A stretch of DNA of 64,000 bases from Candidatus Microbacterium colombiense (GTDB lineage Bacteria; Actinomycetota; Actinomycetes; Actinomycetales; Microbacteriaceae): assembly GCA_029203165.1 (NCBI GenBank), contig CP119308.1, positions 1,860,001 to 1,924,000 of the forward strand. The letters are read 5' to 3'. A model generated the notes under the pieces. It did no database searches. It was not told where the DNA came from and saw only the letters and a list, made by a program, of their open reading frames with translations. Positions 33,160 to 42,236 of the stretch are shown one piece after another. Position 1 is the first letter of the stretch, and every line of letters starts with the position of its first letter. Made by a program: the position numbers and the translations under genes.

Positions 33160-33260
33160 CGGAGATCTACTGTTCGTACGGTCCTGGCTCACGCCACACG
33201 CGGACATCGAGACGGCTCCGGCATCCGCATGGTGCTGAGGCCCTCACGCTCAGGAGGAGC

Positions 33261-35405
33261 ATGCCGACCACGGCAACCGCCGCCACACGGCGCAAGAAGA
33301 CGTCCCGTCGCGACGACGAGGCACCCCTCATCCCGATCCTCGCGCGCAAGGTGCGTGAGATCGAGGCCAAGTCGCAGCGCGGCAAGCTGGGACCGACCAA
33401 CCGCGTCAAGTTCCAGGTGATCGCGTTCCTGGTGCGCGAAGAGCGCGCCCGCGTGAAGACCGACGCCGAGCTCGGCGATCCGGCGCGCGCAGAACTGCTC
33501 AAGCGGCTCGACGGCGTGGCCACGATCCTCGCCAAGACGGCGGCTCGTGACACGTCACTGATCCAGTTGCTCGAGGCAGATCAGGCGACCTCGCCGGTGG
33601 CCAAGCGGATGCGTCGAGATTGGCTGCTGGAGTCCGGGGCCGAACTCGCCCCCGAAGAACTGATCATCGCCGACATCGCGCCGGTGCAGATGCCGGTGGT
33701 CTCCGCCGCGATCGCCGAGCGACAGGTCACCCCGGAGTCGGTGGAGGCGCGTCAGCTCGCGAACCCCTTCCTCGAGCCCGATCTCACTCCCCGCGCCACC
33801 ACGACCCCGCGTCGTCGGCTCGACGGGTGGGAGCTCATGGGGCCGCTCTACAAGGCCTTCGAGACCGGCGCAGGCGGTTCCGCCGCCAGCATGGAGCTGC
33901 CGCCCGCTCCGGAGTACGACCACCTCTCGCCCAAGGGCCTCGAGGTGATGGTGCACCAGTCGCGCTTCCTCGAGTCCGTGCGCGCGGGCCACCGAAGCTT
34001 CCTGTTGGCCGATGAGCCCGGTCTCGGTAAGACCGCGCAGTCGCTGCTCGCGGCATCCGTGGCCGGTGCCTACCCGCTCTTGGTCGTCGTGCCCAACGTC
34101 GTGAAGATGAACTGGGCGCGCGAGGTCGAGCGGTGGACGCCCCAGCGTCGGGCGACGGTCATCCAGGGCGACGGCGACGACATCGACGCCTTCGCCGACA
34201 TCTTCATCGTGAACTACGAGATCCTCGACCGTCACCTCTCGTGGTTGTCCTCGATCGGTCTGCGCGGCATGGTCGTCGATGAGGCGCACTTCATCAAGAA
34301 CCTCACATCGCAGCGGTCGCAGAACGTCCTGTCGCTCGCGTCCCGGGTGCGCGAGCGTACCCCGGGCGGCAACCCGCTCATGCTCGCGCTCACCGGAACG
34401 CCGCTGATCAACGACGTCGAGGACTTCGACGCGATCTGGCGGTTCCTCGGTTGGACCACCGGAGAGAAGCCCGGGCCCGAGCTGATGGAGAAGCTCGATG
34501 CCACCGGCTACACGCCGGCGGACAAGGCGTTCTACCCCGAGGCGCGTGACGCCGTGATCTCGATGGGGATCGTCCGTCGTAAGAAGAAGGACGTCGCAGC
34601 GGATCTGCCCGACAAGCTCGTCGCCGATCTGCCTGTGCAGCTGGATGACGAGTTCGGCCGCAGCATCCGTCAGGCCGAGCGCGAACTGGGGGAGCGGCTC
34701 GCCGCCAAGTACCGTCGCATCATCGAGGCGCGTGGGGACCGAGGTCTCGCTCCCGGCGAGATCGACGAGGACATCGTCCGCATGGTCGCGCACAACGAGC
34801 TCGAGGAGTCGAAGGCCTCGGGCACCGGTGGAGACAACGTCTTCACGATGGTGCGTCGCATCGGTCAGGCCAAGGCGCAGCTCGCGGCTGACTACACGGC
34901 GCAGCTGCAGCGCTCCGTGGGCAAGGTCGTGTTCTTCGCGAAGCACATCGACGTCATGGATCGTGCGGAGGCTCACTTCGCCTCGGTCGGCATCCGTTCG
35001 GTGTCGATCCGCGGCGACCAGACGACGACGGTCCGCCAGCAGGCGATCGACGACTTCAACGGCGATCCCGACGTCGGGATCGCGGTGTGCTCCTTGACGG
35101 CGGCGGGTGTGGGTCTCAACCTGCAGGCGGCGTCCAACGTCGTGCTCGCCGAGCTCTCCTGGACCGCTGCCGAGCAGACGCAGGCGATCGACCGCGTGCA
35201 CCGTATCGGTCAGGACGAGCCTGTGACCGCGTGGCGGATCATCGCCGCGCACACGATCGACACCAAGATCGCCGAGCTCATCGACCAGAAGCAGGGCCTC
35301 GCGGCCCGCGCTCTCGACGGTGAGGCCGCCGACGAAGCGGCTGCAGAGCCGATTCAGCTGGCAGCTCTCATGCATCTTCTGCGGCAGGCATTGGACGCAG
35401 CCTGA
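33261..35405 (+). CDS. SNF2-family DEAD/DEAH-box ATPase
   Basis: 714-residue ATP-driven DNA translocase. The first 200 residues have no known domain. The helicase core begins near residue 245 with motif I DEPGLGKTAQ, then motif II DEAH, SAT-like ALTGTPLIN, and in the second lobe AGVGLNLQAASNVVLAELSW and QAIDRVHRIGQ, typical of SNF2/SMARCAL1-like proteins. No HARP or zinc domain is seen. It probably remodels replication or repair intermediates; the role is inferred only from family. RBS CAGGAGGAGC precedes the ATG. A structured 150-base leader is present. Confidence 0.88.
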   Translation: MPTTATAATRRKKTSRRDDEAPLIPILARKVREIEAKSQRGKLGPTNRVKFQVIAFLVREERARVKTDAELGDPARAELLKRLDGVATILAKTAARDTSLIQLLEADQATSPVAKRMRRDWLLESGAELAPEELIIADIAPVQMPVVSAAIAERQVTPESVEARQLANPFLEPDLTPRATTTPRRRLDGWELMGPLYKAFETGAGGSAASMELPPAPEYDHLSPKGLEVMVHQSRFLESVRAGHRSFLLADEPGLGKTAQSLLAASVAGAYPLLVVVPNVVKMNWAREVERWTPQRRATVIQGDGDDIDAFADIFIVNYEILDRHLSWLSSIGLRGMVVDEAHFIKNLTSQRSQNVLSLASRVRERTPGGNPLMLALTGTPLINDVEDFDAIWRFLGWTTGEKPGPELMEKLDATGYTPADKAFYPEARDAVISMGIVRRKKKDVAADLPDKLVADLPVQLDDEFGRSIRQAERELGERLAAKYRRIIEARGDRGLAPGEIDEDIVRMVAHNELEESKASGTGGDNVFTMVRRIGQAKAQLAADYTAQLQRSVGKVVFFAKHIDVMDRAEAHFASVGIRSVSIRGDQTTTVRQQAIDDFNGDPDVGIAVCSLTAAGVGLNLQAASNVVLAELSWTAAEQTQAIDRVHRIGQDEPVTAWRIIAAHTIDTKIAELIDQKQGLAARALDGEAADEAAAEPIQLAALMHLLRQALDAA

Positions 35406-35411
35406 AGAGCG

Positions 35412-35440
35412 GTTAAGAACCAACGTTCTTAGCGGGCTTT
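35412..35440 (+). terminator. Terminator after the SNF2 ATPase gene
   Basis: GTTAAGAAC (35412-35420) pairs with GTTCTTAGC (35425-35433) around a CAAC loop, followed by a T run within GGGCTTTTG. Confidence 0.65.
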
Positions 35441-35549
35441 TGACCTCCCCAGCGTGGAGTTTCCAGAAAATCGGAGATTCGGTGACGGGGAGCCGTCAAG
35501 ATCCGGGGTTTTCGTCTGCGTCGAATGGCGTCCGGTGGCACCGTGCCAC

Positions 35550-35555
35550 TAGTGT
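35550..35555 (+). promoter_or_regulatory. Candidate -10 of pfkA
   Basis: TAGTGT, about 56 bases before the ATG. No convincing -35 is seen. Confidence 0.35.
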
Positions 35556-35611
35556 CGATCGAAGGCAGCGTCGCCTCTTCCCCCTTTTCCCGAGCGTCTG
35601 AAGGCAACAGC

Positions 35612-36640
<1,029 letters not shown>

Positions 36641-37078
36641 GACTTCCGTCGCGGAGGTAGGGGATTGCACCGCAGCCGGGTCGAAGAGCAGTTGGTGGTA
36701 GTCGAATCGCAGCACCGTGCACCCGAGCAAGGTGAGGCGCGCATCGACGGCGATGTCACGGCGGCGATCCCGTGCGCTCGAGTGATGGGCGAACCCGTCG
36801 CACTGCACGACCAGGAGTTCGCCGGGCAGCCCGTCGACGGGCTGCCCGTCGATCCACACCTGTTGTGTGACGACGACACCGATCTCGCGCATGATCCGGA
36901 CGAACCTCGTCTCCAGTGCGGAGTCGGAGAGTGAGGATGCCGCACGGCGAGGTGAGGGGCGCCGATTCGAGACGCGGTGCCCGCGACCGCGACGTGCGTG
37001 CGCGTCGCCGGCGTTGCGTGCCGTGGTGCTGTGCGCGACGCCGTGGTGCCGTCGCATCCGTTCGGAGAGCGGGAGCAT
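36641..37078 (-). pseudogene. Remnant of a DUF559-domain (VSR-like nuclease) gene
   Basis: The 606 bases between pfkA and the S9 peptidase gene hold only this. On the minus strand SALETRFVRIMREIGVVVTQQVWIDGQPVDG leads into a DUF559-like core with VVQCDGFAHHSSARDRRRD and LGCTVLRFDYHQLL. DUF559 proteins share the VSR/PD-(D/E)XK nuclease fold. The frame then has no stop and runs on antisense through pfkA, and the usual N-terminal domain is missing, so both ends look lost. Starts at 37078 or 37057 are possible. The stretch 37079-37246 shows nothing I can interpret. Confidence 0.5.
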
Positions 37079-37246
37079 CGGACGAGTGTGCCGTGGCGGC
37101 GCATTCCGCCCGAGCCCCGTTCGCGGAATCCGTGGGCAACCTGCGGCTGGGCAGCCCTGTCCGGCGTAGGCCGATACGCACAAATTCGGCCTGCTCCGGG
37201 AGATCGCCTACCCCGGAGGCGCAGAAGCCGCAGAGGAGCAGAGCCG

Positions 37247-39343
37247 TCAGTCGGCGAGGGAGAGCGTGTCGAGCAGCCAGGCGAGCTCGAAGGCTCGCTC
37301 CTTCCACGAGTTGTACCGACCGCTCACGCCGCCGTGGCCCGCGACCATCTCGCACTTCAGGAGGACATCGGATGCTCCGGCCTCACGCAGTCGCGCGACC
37401 CACTTGGCGGGCTCGACGTACAGCACCCTGGTGTCGTTGAGCGAGGTCACGGCGAGGATCCGCGGGTAGGCGACGCCGTCGCGCACGTTCTCGTAGGGCG
37501 TGTACGACTTCATGTACGCGTAGACCTCGGCATCGTGGAGCGGATCGCCCCACTCGTCCCACTCGATGACGGTGAGGGGGAGTGAGGGGTCGAGGATGGT
37601 GGTCAGCGCGTCGACGAACGGCACCGCGGCGAGGATGCCGGCGAACAGCTCGGGGGCGAGGTTCGTCACGGCGCCCATGAGCAATCCTCCGGCGCTTCCG
37701 CCCTCGGCCACCATCTGCGACGGCGAGGTGATGCCGCTGTCGACCAGGTGCCGACCGCAGGCGACGAAGTCGGTGAAGGTGTTCCGCTTGTGGAGGAGCT
37801 TGCCCTCCTCATACCACTGGCGTCCCATCTCGCCGCCGCCGCGCACGTGCGCCACCGCGAAGATCACGCCGCGGTCGAGCTCCGAGAGTCGTGCGACGGA
37901 GAAGCCGGGATCGATCGAATGCTCGTATGAGCCGTATCCGTAGAGGTGAACGGGGCGGGCCTGATCGCCGGGCGCGCCGAACGAGCGCTTCCAGACCAGC
38001 GAGATCGGCACCTCCGTGCCGTCTTCCGCGGTCGCCCATGCGCGCTGTTGTCCGTAGTCGCCCGGCTCGTAACCGCCGAGAACGGTCGCGCGCTTGCGCA
38101 GCACCAGTTCACGCGTGGCGAGATCGAGGTCGAACACCGTGCTGGGCGTCACGAAGGACGTGTAGCCGAGACGCAGGTACGGCGAGTGCCACTCCGGGTT
38201 TCCGCTCACGCCTGCCGAGTAGAGCGGTTCGTCGAAGGTGAGTTCGTCGACCGCATCGGTCGCGTAGTCGAGCAGTCCGATGCGCTCGAGCCCCTCGCTG
38301 CGGTACTCGACCGTGGCGAAGTCCCGGAACGCGTCCATGCCGAGAAGGCGACGTCCGGCGACGTGCGGCACGACGATGCTGCGCTCGCCCTCGGGCGTGA
38401 GCGCGGGCACGGAGACGAGCTCGAAATCCAGCGCGTCGTCGTTGTGCAGGATGAACAGGCGGTCTTCGCCGTCGACGATCGCATGGTCGATCGAGTACTC
38501 CACGCCTTCCCTGCGTGGCCAGACGATCCGCGGCGTCGCGGTCAGTTCGCCCTCGAGATCGACGAGATACTCCTCGCTGGTGATGCTCGAGCCGATCCCG
38601 ATGACGAGATAGCGACGGCTGCGGGTGATGCCGGCGCCGAGCCAGAACTTCTCATCGGGCTCGTGGAACAGCTTCACGTCATCGGTCACGGGCGTGCCGA
38701 GCCGGTGCAGCCAGAGCGTGTCCGGCCGCCACGCGTCGTCGCGGGTCGTGTAGATGATCGCCGATCCGTCGGGCGTGAAGAACGCGCTCCCGGTGTCGGG
38801 GATCTCATCGTCGAGGGTCACGCCCGTCGTCAGGTCTCTGACGTGCACCGTGTAGACCTCGTCGCCCTCGAAGTCCGTCGACCACAGCAGCAACGACGCG
38901 TCATCGGTCGTGTCGAAGGCTCCGAGCGAGAAGAACTCGTGTCCCTCCGCCTCGACATTCCCATCGAGCAGGATCACCTCGCCGGGAACGGGGACGCCCG
39001 GCTGCAGCAGCGGCGGAGTCCAGTCGTGTGCGGCGGCGGCGGCACGGCAGTGGATGCCGTACTGCGCGCCCTCTTCGGTGCGGCTGTAGTACCACCAGTC
39101 GCCGCGGCGCGTCGGCACCGAGAGATCGGTCTCCTGCACGCGCCCCTTGATCTCCTGGAACAGGCGCTCGCGCAACTCTTCGAGGTGAGCGGTCTCGTCC
39201 TGGGTGTGCGTGTTCTCCGCTTCGAGATGAGCGAGCACCTCCGGGGAGTCCTTCTCGCGCAGCCACTCGTACGGGTCTTCGAAGGTGTCCCCGTGATGGG
39301 TTCGCGGGGTCGGACGGCGGGCGGCGATCGGTGCGTCAGTCAC
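37247..39343 (-). CDS. ptrB: S9 family prolyl oligopeptidase / oligopeptidase B
   Basis: 698-residue serine peptidase cutting short peptides after basic residues or Pro. The N-terminal seven-bladed propeller (about 70-410) is followed by the alpha/beta hydrolase domain. The nucleophile is in EGGSAGGLLMG (about residue 545). The catalytic Asp lies in TSLNDTRVLYVEPAKW and the His in MVAGHGGVSGRYNSW. YGYGSYEHSIDP near the domain junction is typical of oligopeptidase B. There is no signal peptide, so it is cytoplasmic. GTG start at the leaderless spacing. Confidence 0.93.
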   Translation of the reverse strand: MTDAPIAARRPTPRTHHGDTFEDPYEWLREKDSPEVLAHLEAENTHTQDETAHLEELRERLFQEIKGRVQETDLSVPTRRGDWWYYSRTEEGAQYGIHCRAAAAAHDWTPPLLQPGVPVPGEVILLDGNVEAEGHEFFSLGAFDTTDDASLLLWSTDFEGDEVYTVHVRDLTTGVTLDDEIPDTGSAFFTPDGSAIIYTTRDDAWRPDTLWLHRLGTPVTDDVKLFHEPDEKFWLGAGITRSRRYLVIGIGSSITSEEYLVDLEGELTATPRIVWPRREGVEYSIDHAIVDGEDRLFILHNDDALDFELVSVPALTPEGERSIVVPHVAGRRLLGMDAFRDFATVEYRSEGLERIGLLDYATDAVDELTFDEPLYSAGVSGNPEWHSPYLRLGYTSFVTPSTVFDLDLATRELVLRKRATVLGGYEPGDYGQQRAWATAEDGTEVPISLVWKRSFGAPGDQARPVHLYGYGSYEHSIDPGFSVARLSELDRGVIFAVAHVRGGGEMGRQWYEEGKLLHKRNTFTDFVACGRHLVDSGITSPSQMVAEGGSAGGLLMGAVTNLAPELFAGILAAVPFVDALTTILDPSLPLTVIEWDEWGDPLHDAEVYAYMKSYTPYENVRDGVAYPRILAVTSLNDTRVLYVEPAKWVARLREAGASDVLLKCEMVAGHGGVSGRYNSWKERAFELAWLLDTLSLAD

Positions 39344-39349
39344 CGCTCC

Positions 39350-39355
39350 ACGCTA
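39350..39355 (-). promoter_or_regulatory. -10 hexamer of the S9 peptidase gene
   Basis: TAGCGT on the minus strand, six bases before the GTG. Confidence 0.6.
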
Positions 39356-39408
39356 TCCCAGGTGAAGTTGACCGGCGCGGAGGAGGGTGGGAGGATTCAT
39401 CGGGGCCG

Positions 39409-39452
39409 GTTAACGGAAGTCAAACCCACGGTGAACTCTTCGTTCATCACGT
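39409..39452 (+). promoter_or_regulatory. Possible PHO box upstream of pit
   Basis: Four consecutive 11-base units, GTTAACGGAAG, TCAAACCCACG, GTGAACTCTTC and GTTCATCACGT, resemble the 11-base direct repeats bound by PhoP in Streptomyces. The middle unit matches poorly. Confidence 0.3.
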
Positions 39453-39498
39453 CGATCTCGTCGACATCTCCCTCTTCCTCAACGACCGAAAGCGAACG

Positions 39499-40866
39499 GT
39501 GGAAACCGCAGCCCTCATCGTCGTGCTGGTTATCCTGCTGGCACTCTTCTTCGACTTCACGAACGGTTTCCACGACACCGCGAATGCGATGGCCACGCCC
39601 ATCGCGACCGGTGCGCTGAAGCCCAAGACCGCTGTGCTCCTCGCGGCCGTCCTCAATCTCGTCGGCGCCTTCCTGTCGACGGAGGTGTCAAAGACCGTCT
39701 CGCACGGCATCATCCAGGAGGACGGGATCAAGGCGGACGTGTTCCTGCCGATGATCTTCGCCGGACTGATCGGCGCGATCACCTGGAACATGCTCACGTG
39801 GCTGCTCGGTCTTCCGTCGAGTTCGTCGCACGCGTTGTTCGGCGGCCTCATCGGCGCGACTCTCGTCGGAGTGGGCGCGAGCGGCATCGACTTCGGGATG
39901 GTGCTGTCGAAGATCATCCTGCCGGCGCTGATCGCACCGGTCACGGCGGGCATCATCGCCTTCGCCGCCACGAAGATCGCCTACTCGATCACTCGGAGAT
40001 ACGACAACAAGCCCGATGGGCGAGACGGCTTCCGCTGGGGGCAGATCTTCACCTCGTCGCTCGTCGCGCTCGCTCACGGCACGAACGATGCGCAGAAGAC
40101 GATGGGTGTCATCACGCTCGCCCTGATCACAGTGGGCTGGCAGAGCCAGTCGCAGGCGGATCCGTACCTGTGGGTCATCATCGCCTGCGCCGTGACGATC
40201 GCTCTGGGAACGTACCTCGGTGGCTGGCGCATCATCCGCACACTCGGCAAGGGGCTCACCGACGTGAAGCCCGCCCAGGGCTTCTCCGCAGAGAGCTCCA
40301 CGGCCGCGACGATCCTCGCGTCGAGTGCTTTCGGCTTCGCGCTGTCGACGACACAGGTCGCCTCCGGTTCCGTCATCGGCTCGGGTCTCGGGCGTCGCGG
40401 ATCCAGCGTGCGCTGGAGCACGGCGGGCCGAATCGCGATCGGCTGGCTGCTCACCCTTCCCGCGGCCGGCGCCGTGGGCGCTCTGGCCGCGCTGCTCATC
40501 AACTGGCTGGGCAACTGGGGCATCTTCATCGATGCGGTCCTGGCGTTGATCGTGATCATCGGTCTGTTCCTGCGCTCGCGCCGCGACGCGGTGACCCCCG
40601 CCAACGCGATGAGCGACGTCGCCGAGTCGGGTCTGGCGATCGAGCATCCCGACACCCCTCCGCCCACGCGTCGTCAGCAGCGCATCGAGCGCGCCAAGGC
40701 GGAATCGAAGGCGCGTGCCCTGGCTCGGGAGCAGGCGAAGGCCGAATCCAAGCAGAAGGCCGCGAAGAAGGCGCGCAGCAAGGCGGTGCCGTCGACGGCG
40801 ACGCTGCCGACGGTGCCGACTCTGCCGGCGGATGCTGACGCGACGCGGAACGAGGAGTCGAAGTGA
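39499..40866 (+). CDS. pit: Low-affinity inorganic phosphate transporter (Pit family)
   Basis: Proton- or cation-coupled phosphate permease. Both PHO4 signature halves are present: FFDFTNGFHDTANAMATPIATGAL near the N-terminus and LAHGTNDAQKTMGVITLALI in the middle. About ten TM helices lie within residues 1-370. The cytoplasmic tail (about 385-455) is very rich in Ala, Lys and Arg and looks helical. I chose the GTG at 39499, which starts just before the first TM helix; the longer in-frame extension is not membrane-like. The stop overlaps the next gene, which is probably its partner. Confidence 0.9.
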   Translation: METAALIVVLVILLALFFDFTNGFHDTANAMATPIATGALKPKTAVLLAAVLNLVGAFLSTEVSKTVSHGIIQEDGIKADVFLPMIFAGLIGAITWNMLTWLLGLPSSSSHALFGGLIGATLVGVGASGIDFGMVLSKIILPALIAPVTAGIIAFAATKIAYSITRRYDNKPDGRDGFRWGQIFTSSLVALAHGTNDAQKTMGVITLALITVGWQSQSQADPYLWVIIACAVTIALGTYLGGWRIIRTLGKGLTDVKPAQGFSAESSTAATILASSAFGFALSTTQVASGSVIGSGLGRRGSSVRWSTAGRIAIGWLLTLPAAGAVGALAALLINWLGNWGIFIDAVLALIVIIGLFLRSRRDAVTPANAMSDVAESGLAIEHPDTPPPTRRQQRIERAKAESKARALAREQAKAESKQKAAKKARSKAVPSTATLPTVPTLPADADATRNEESK

Positions 40867-41198
40867 ACGTCTCTATCGACTGGAATGCCTTCCTGCTCGT
40901 CTTCGTGGCGGCGCTCGTCGGCGCCACGGCCATCGTCACGTTCTACGCTGTCGGGCTCCGCCTTCTCGTGCGCAGCGGCCGGTCCCCGGTCGTCAGCCCG
41001 GCGGAGTTCACGGATGCGATCACCGTGATCACCGAGAAGGATCTGAGGCGCGCGGAGAAGCAGTCCGCAAAGGCCGCGAAGAAGAGTCCGCTCACGGAAG
41101 GGCAGAAGAAGCTGTCGCTGGTCGGTGCGTACGCCTGCTTCGGCCTGTGCGCGGCTGCCGTGGCGGCCGGCATCCTCATCATCGTCGTCGGTCACTGA
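40863..41198 (+). CDS. Small two-helix membrane protein coupled to pit
   Basis: 111 residues: TM helix at about 10-32, a Lys/Ala-rich cytoplasmic loop (LRRAEKQSAKAAKKSP), and a second TM helix at about 85-108. The GTG start overlaps the pit stop (GTGA), so the two are translated together. Small membrane subunits encoded after Pit genes are common in actinobacteria. A supporting or regulatory role for the transporter is inferred. Its charged loop resembles the composition of the Pit tail. Confidence 0.75.
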   Translation: MNVSIDWNAFLLVFVAALVGATAIVTFYAVGLRLLVRSGRSPVVSPAEFTDAITVITEKDLRRAEKQSAKAAKKSPLTEGQKKLSLVGAYACFGLCAAAVAAGILIIVVGH

Positions 41199-41215
41199 GC
41201 GTCGTGCTCGCCGCC

Positions 41216-41221
41216 TAGGCT
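41216..41221 (+). promoter_or_regulatory. -10 hexamer of the phosphodiesterase gene
   Basis: TAGGCT, six bases before the ATG. Confidence 0.6.
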
Positions 41222-41227
41222 GAGGGC

Positions 41228-42148
41228 ATGTCAGAGCCCAGCGGCGATGAGTTCGTGTTCGGTCGTCATCGGCCCGCCTCGCATGTGATCATCCACGTCA
41301 GCGATCCTCATTTCCTCGCCGGGGGTGCACGACTCGGCGGGCGGTACGACGTCGAGACGAACTTCGCCCGCACGCTGGAGGCGATCCGGCAGGTCCATCC
41401 GCACCCGTCGGCGATCGTGATCACGGGTGACCTCACCGACCTGGGGGAGCCCGACGCGTACCGCCGCCTGCGTGCGGCGGTCGAGCCGATCGCGGAGGAG
41501 CTCGACACCGTTGTCGTCTGGGTCGCAGGAAACCACGACGAGCGACCGGCGCTCCGTGCGGGGCTCCTCGACCTTCCGCCGACCGAGGAGCCGGTCACCG
41601 GGGTGTGGGATCTCGACGGGCTCCGGCTGATCGCCCTCGACACCAGCGTTCCGGGGTGGCACCACGGCGACCTCGATGCGGGGCAGCTCGACTGGCTCTC
41701 CGGCATCCTGGCGCAACCGGCGCCGCACGGCACATTGCTCGCCATGCATCACCCGCCGCTTCCGAGTCATCTGCCTCTCTTCGACATCCTGGAGCTCCGT
41801 CATCAGGATGAACTCGCCGCCGTCCTGCGCGGCTCCGACGTGCGCGGCATCCTCGCCGGTCACCTGCACTACTCCTCGCACGGCACCTTCGCGGGCGTGC
41901 CTGTGAGCGTCTCCTCGGCCACCTGCTACACGATGAACGTCGCGCTGCCGGCCGCCGCAGTGAACGGGATGGATGCCGCGCAGGCCTTCCAGCTCGTGCA
42001 TGTGCACCCGGACACGATCACACACACCGTGGTGCCGGTCACCGACGCGGCGACCGGCACGTACTTCTCTCCCGAGTGGTTGGAGCGGATGGCGCGACTC
42101 GGCCCGGACGGGCGCCTGGAGGCCTTCTCCCGCAAACCGACGCGCTGA
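41228..42148 (+). CDS. Calcineurin-like metallophosphoesterase (CpdA/Rv0805-like)
   Basis: 306-residue class III phosphodiesterase. The five metal motifs appear in order: HVSDPHF, TGDLTDLG, GNHDE, the MHHPPLP His, and GHLHYSSH. Relatives such as mycobacterial Rv0805 hydrolyse 2',3'- and 3',5'-cyclic nucleotides or other phosphodiesters. The real substrate is not deducible. There is no signal peptide or TM helix. The start is well fixed by the leaderless -10. Confidence 0.88.
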   Translation: MSEPSGDEFVFGRHRPASHVIIHVSDPHFLAGGARLGGRYDVETNFARTLEAIRQVHPHPSAIVITGDLTDLGEPDAYRRLRAAVEPIAEELDTVVVWVAGNHDERPALRAGLLDLPPTEEPVTGVWDLDGLRLIALDTSVPGWHHGDLDAGQLDWLSGILAQPAPHGTLLAMHHPPLPSHLPLFDILELRHQDELAAVLRGSDVRGILAGHLHYSSHGTFAGVPVSVSSATCYTMNVALPAAAVNGMDAAQAFQLVHVHPDTITHTVVPVTDAATGTYFSPEWLERMARLGPDGRLEAFSRKPTR

Positions 42149-42181
42149 CGCCGTGCCGCGATGGGCTCTGTCGCGCAGGCG

Positions 42182-42187
42182 TAGACT
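42182..42187 (+). promoter_or_regulatory. -10 hexamer of aspA
   Basis: TAGACT, 49 bases before the ATG, so aspA has a normal leader with RBS AAGGATGTGAC. Confidence 0.5.
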
Positions 42188-42236
42188 GGTGGCATCCCCC
42201 ACCTCTCACACTCGCCACGACCCACAAGGATGTGAC

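Noticed and set aside
33172..33238. Possible leader peptide (LFVRSWLTPHADIETAPASAWC) upstream of the SNF2 ATPase
   Set aside because: It would need a CTG start. There is no codon run suggesting sensing and no alternative stems around it.
33555..35423. 622-codon open frame antisense to the SNF2 ATPase
   Set aside because: Same GC effect. No start signal, RBS or recognisable motif.
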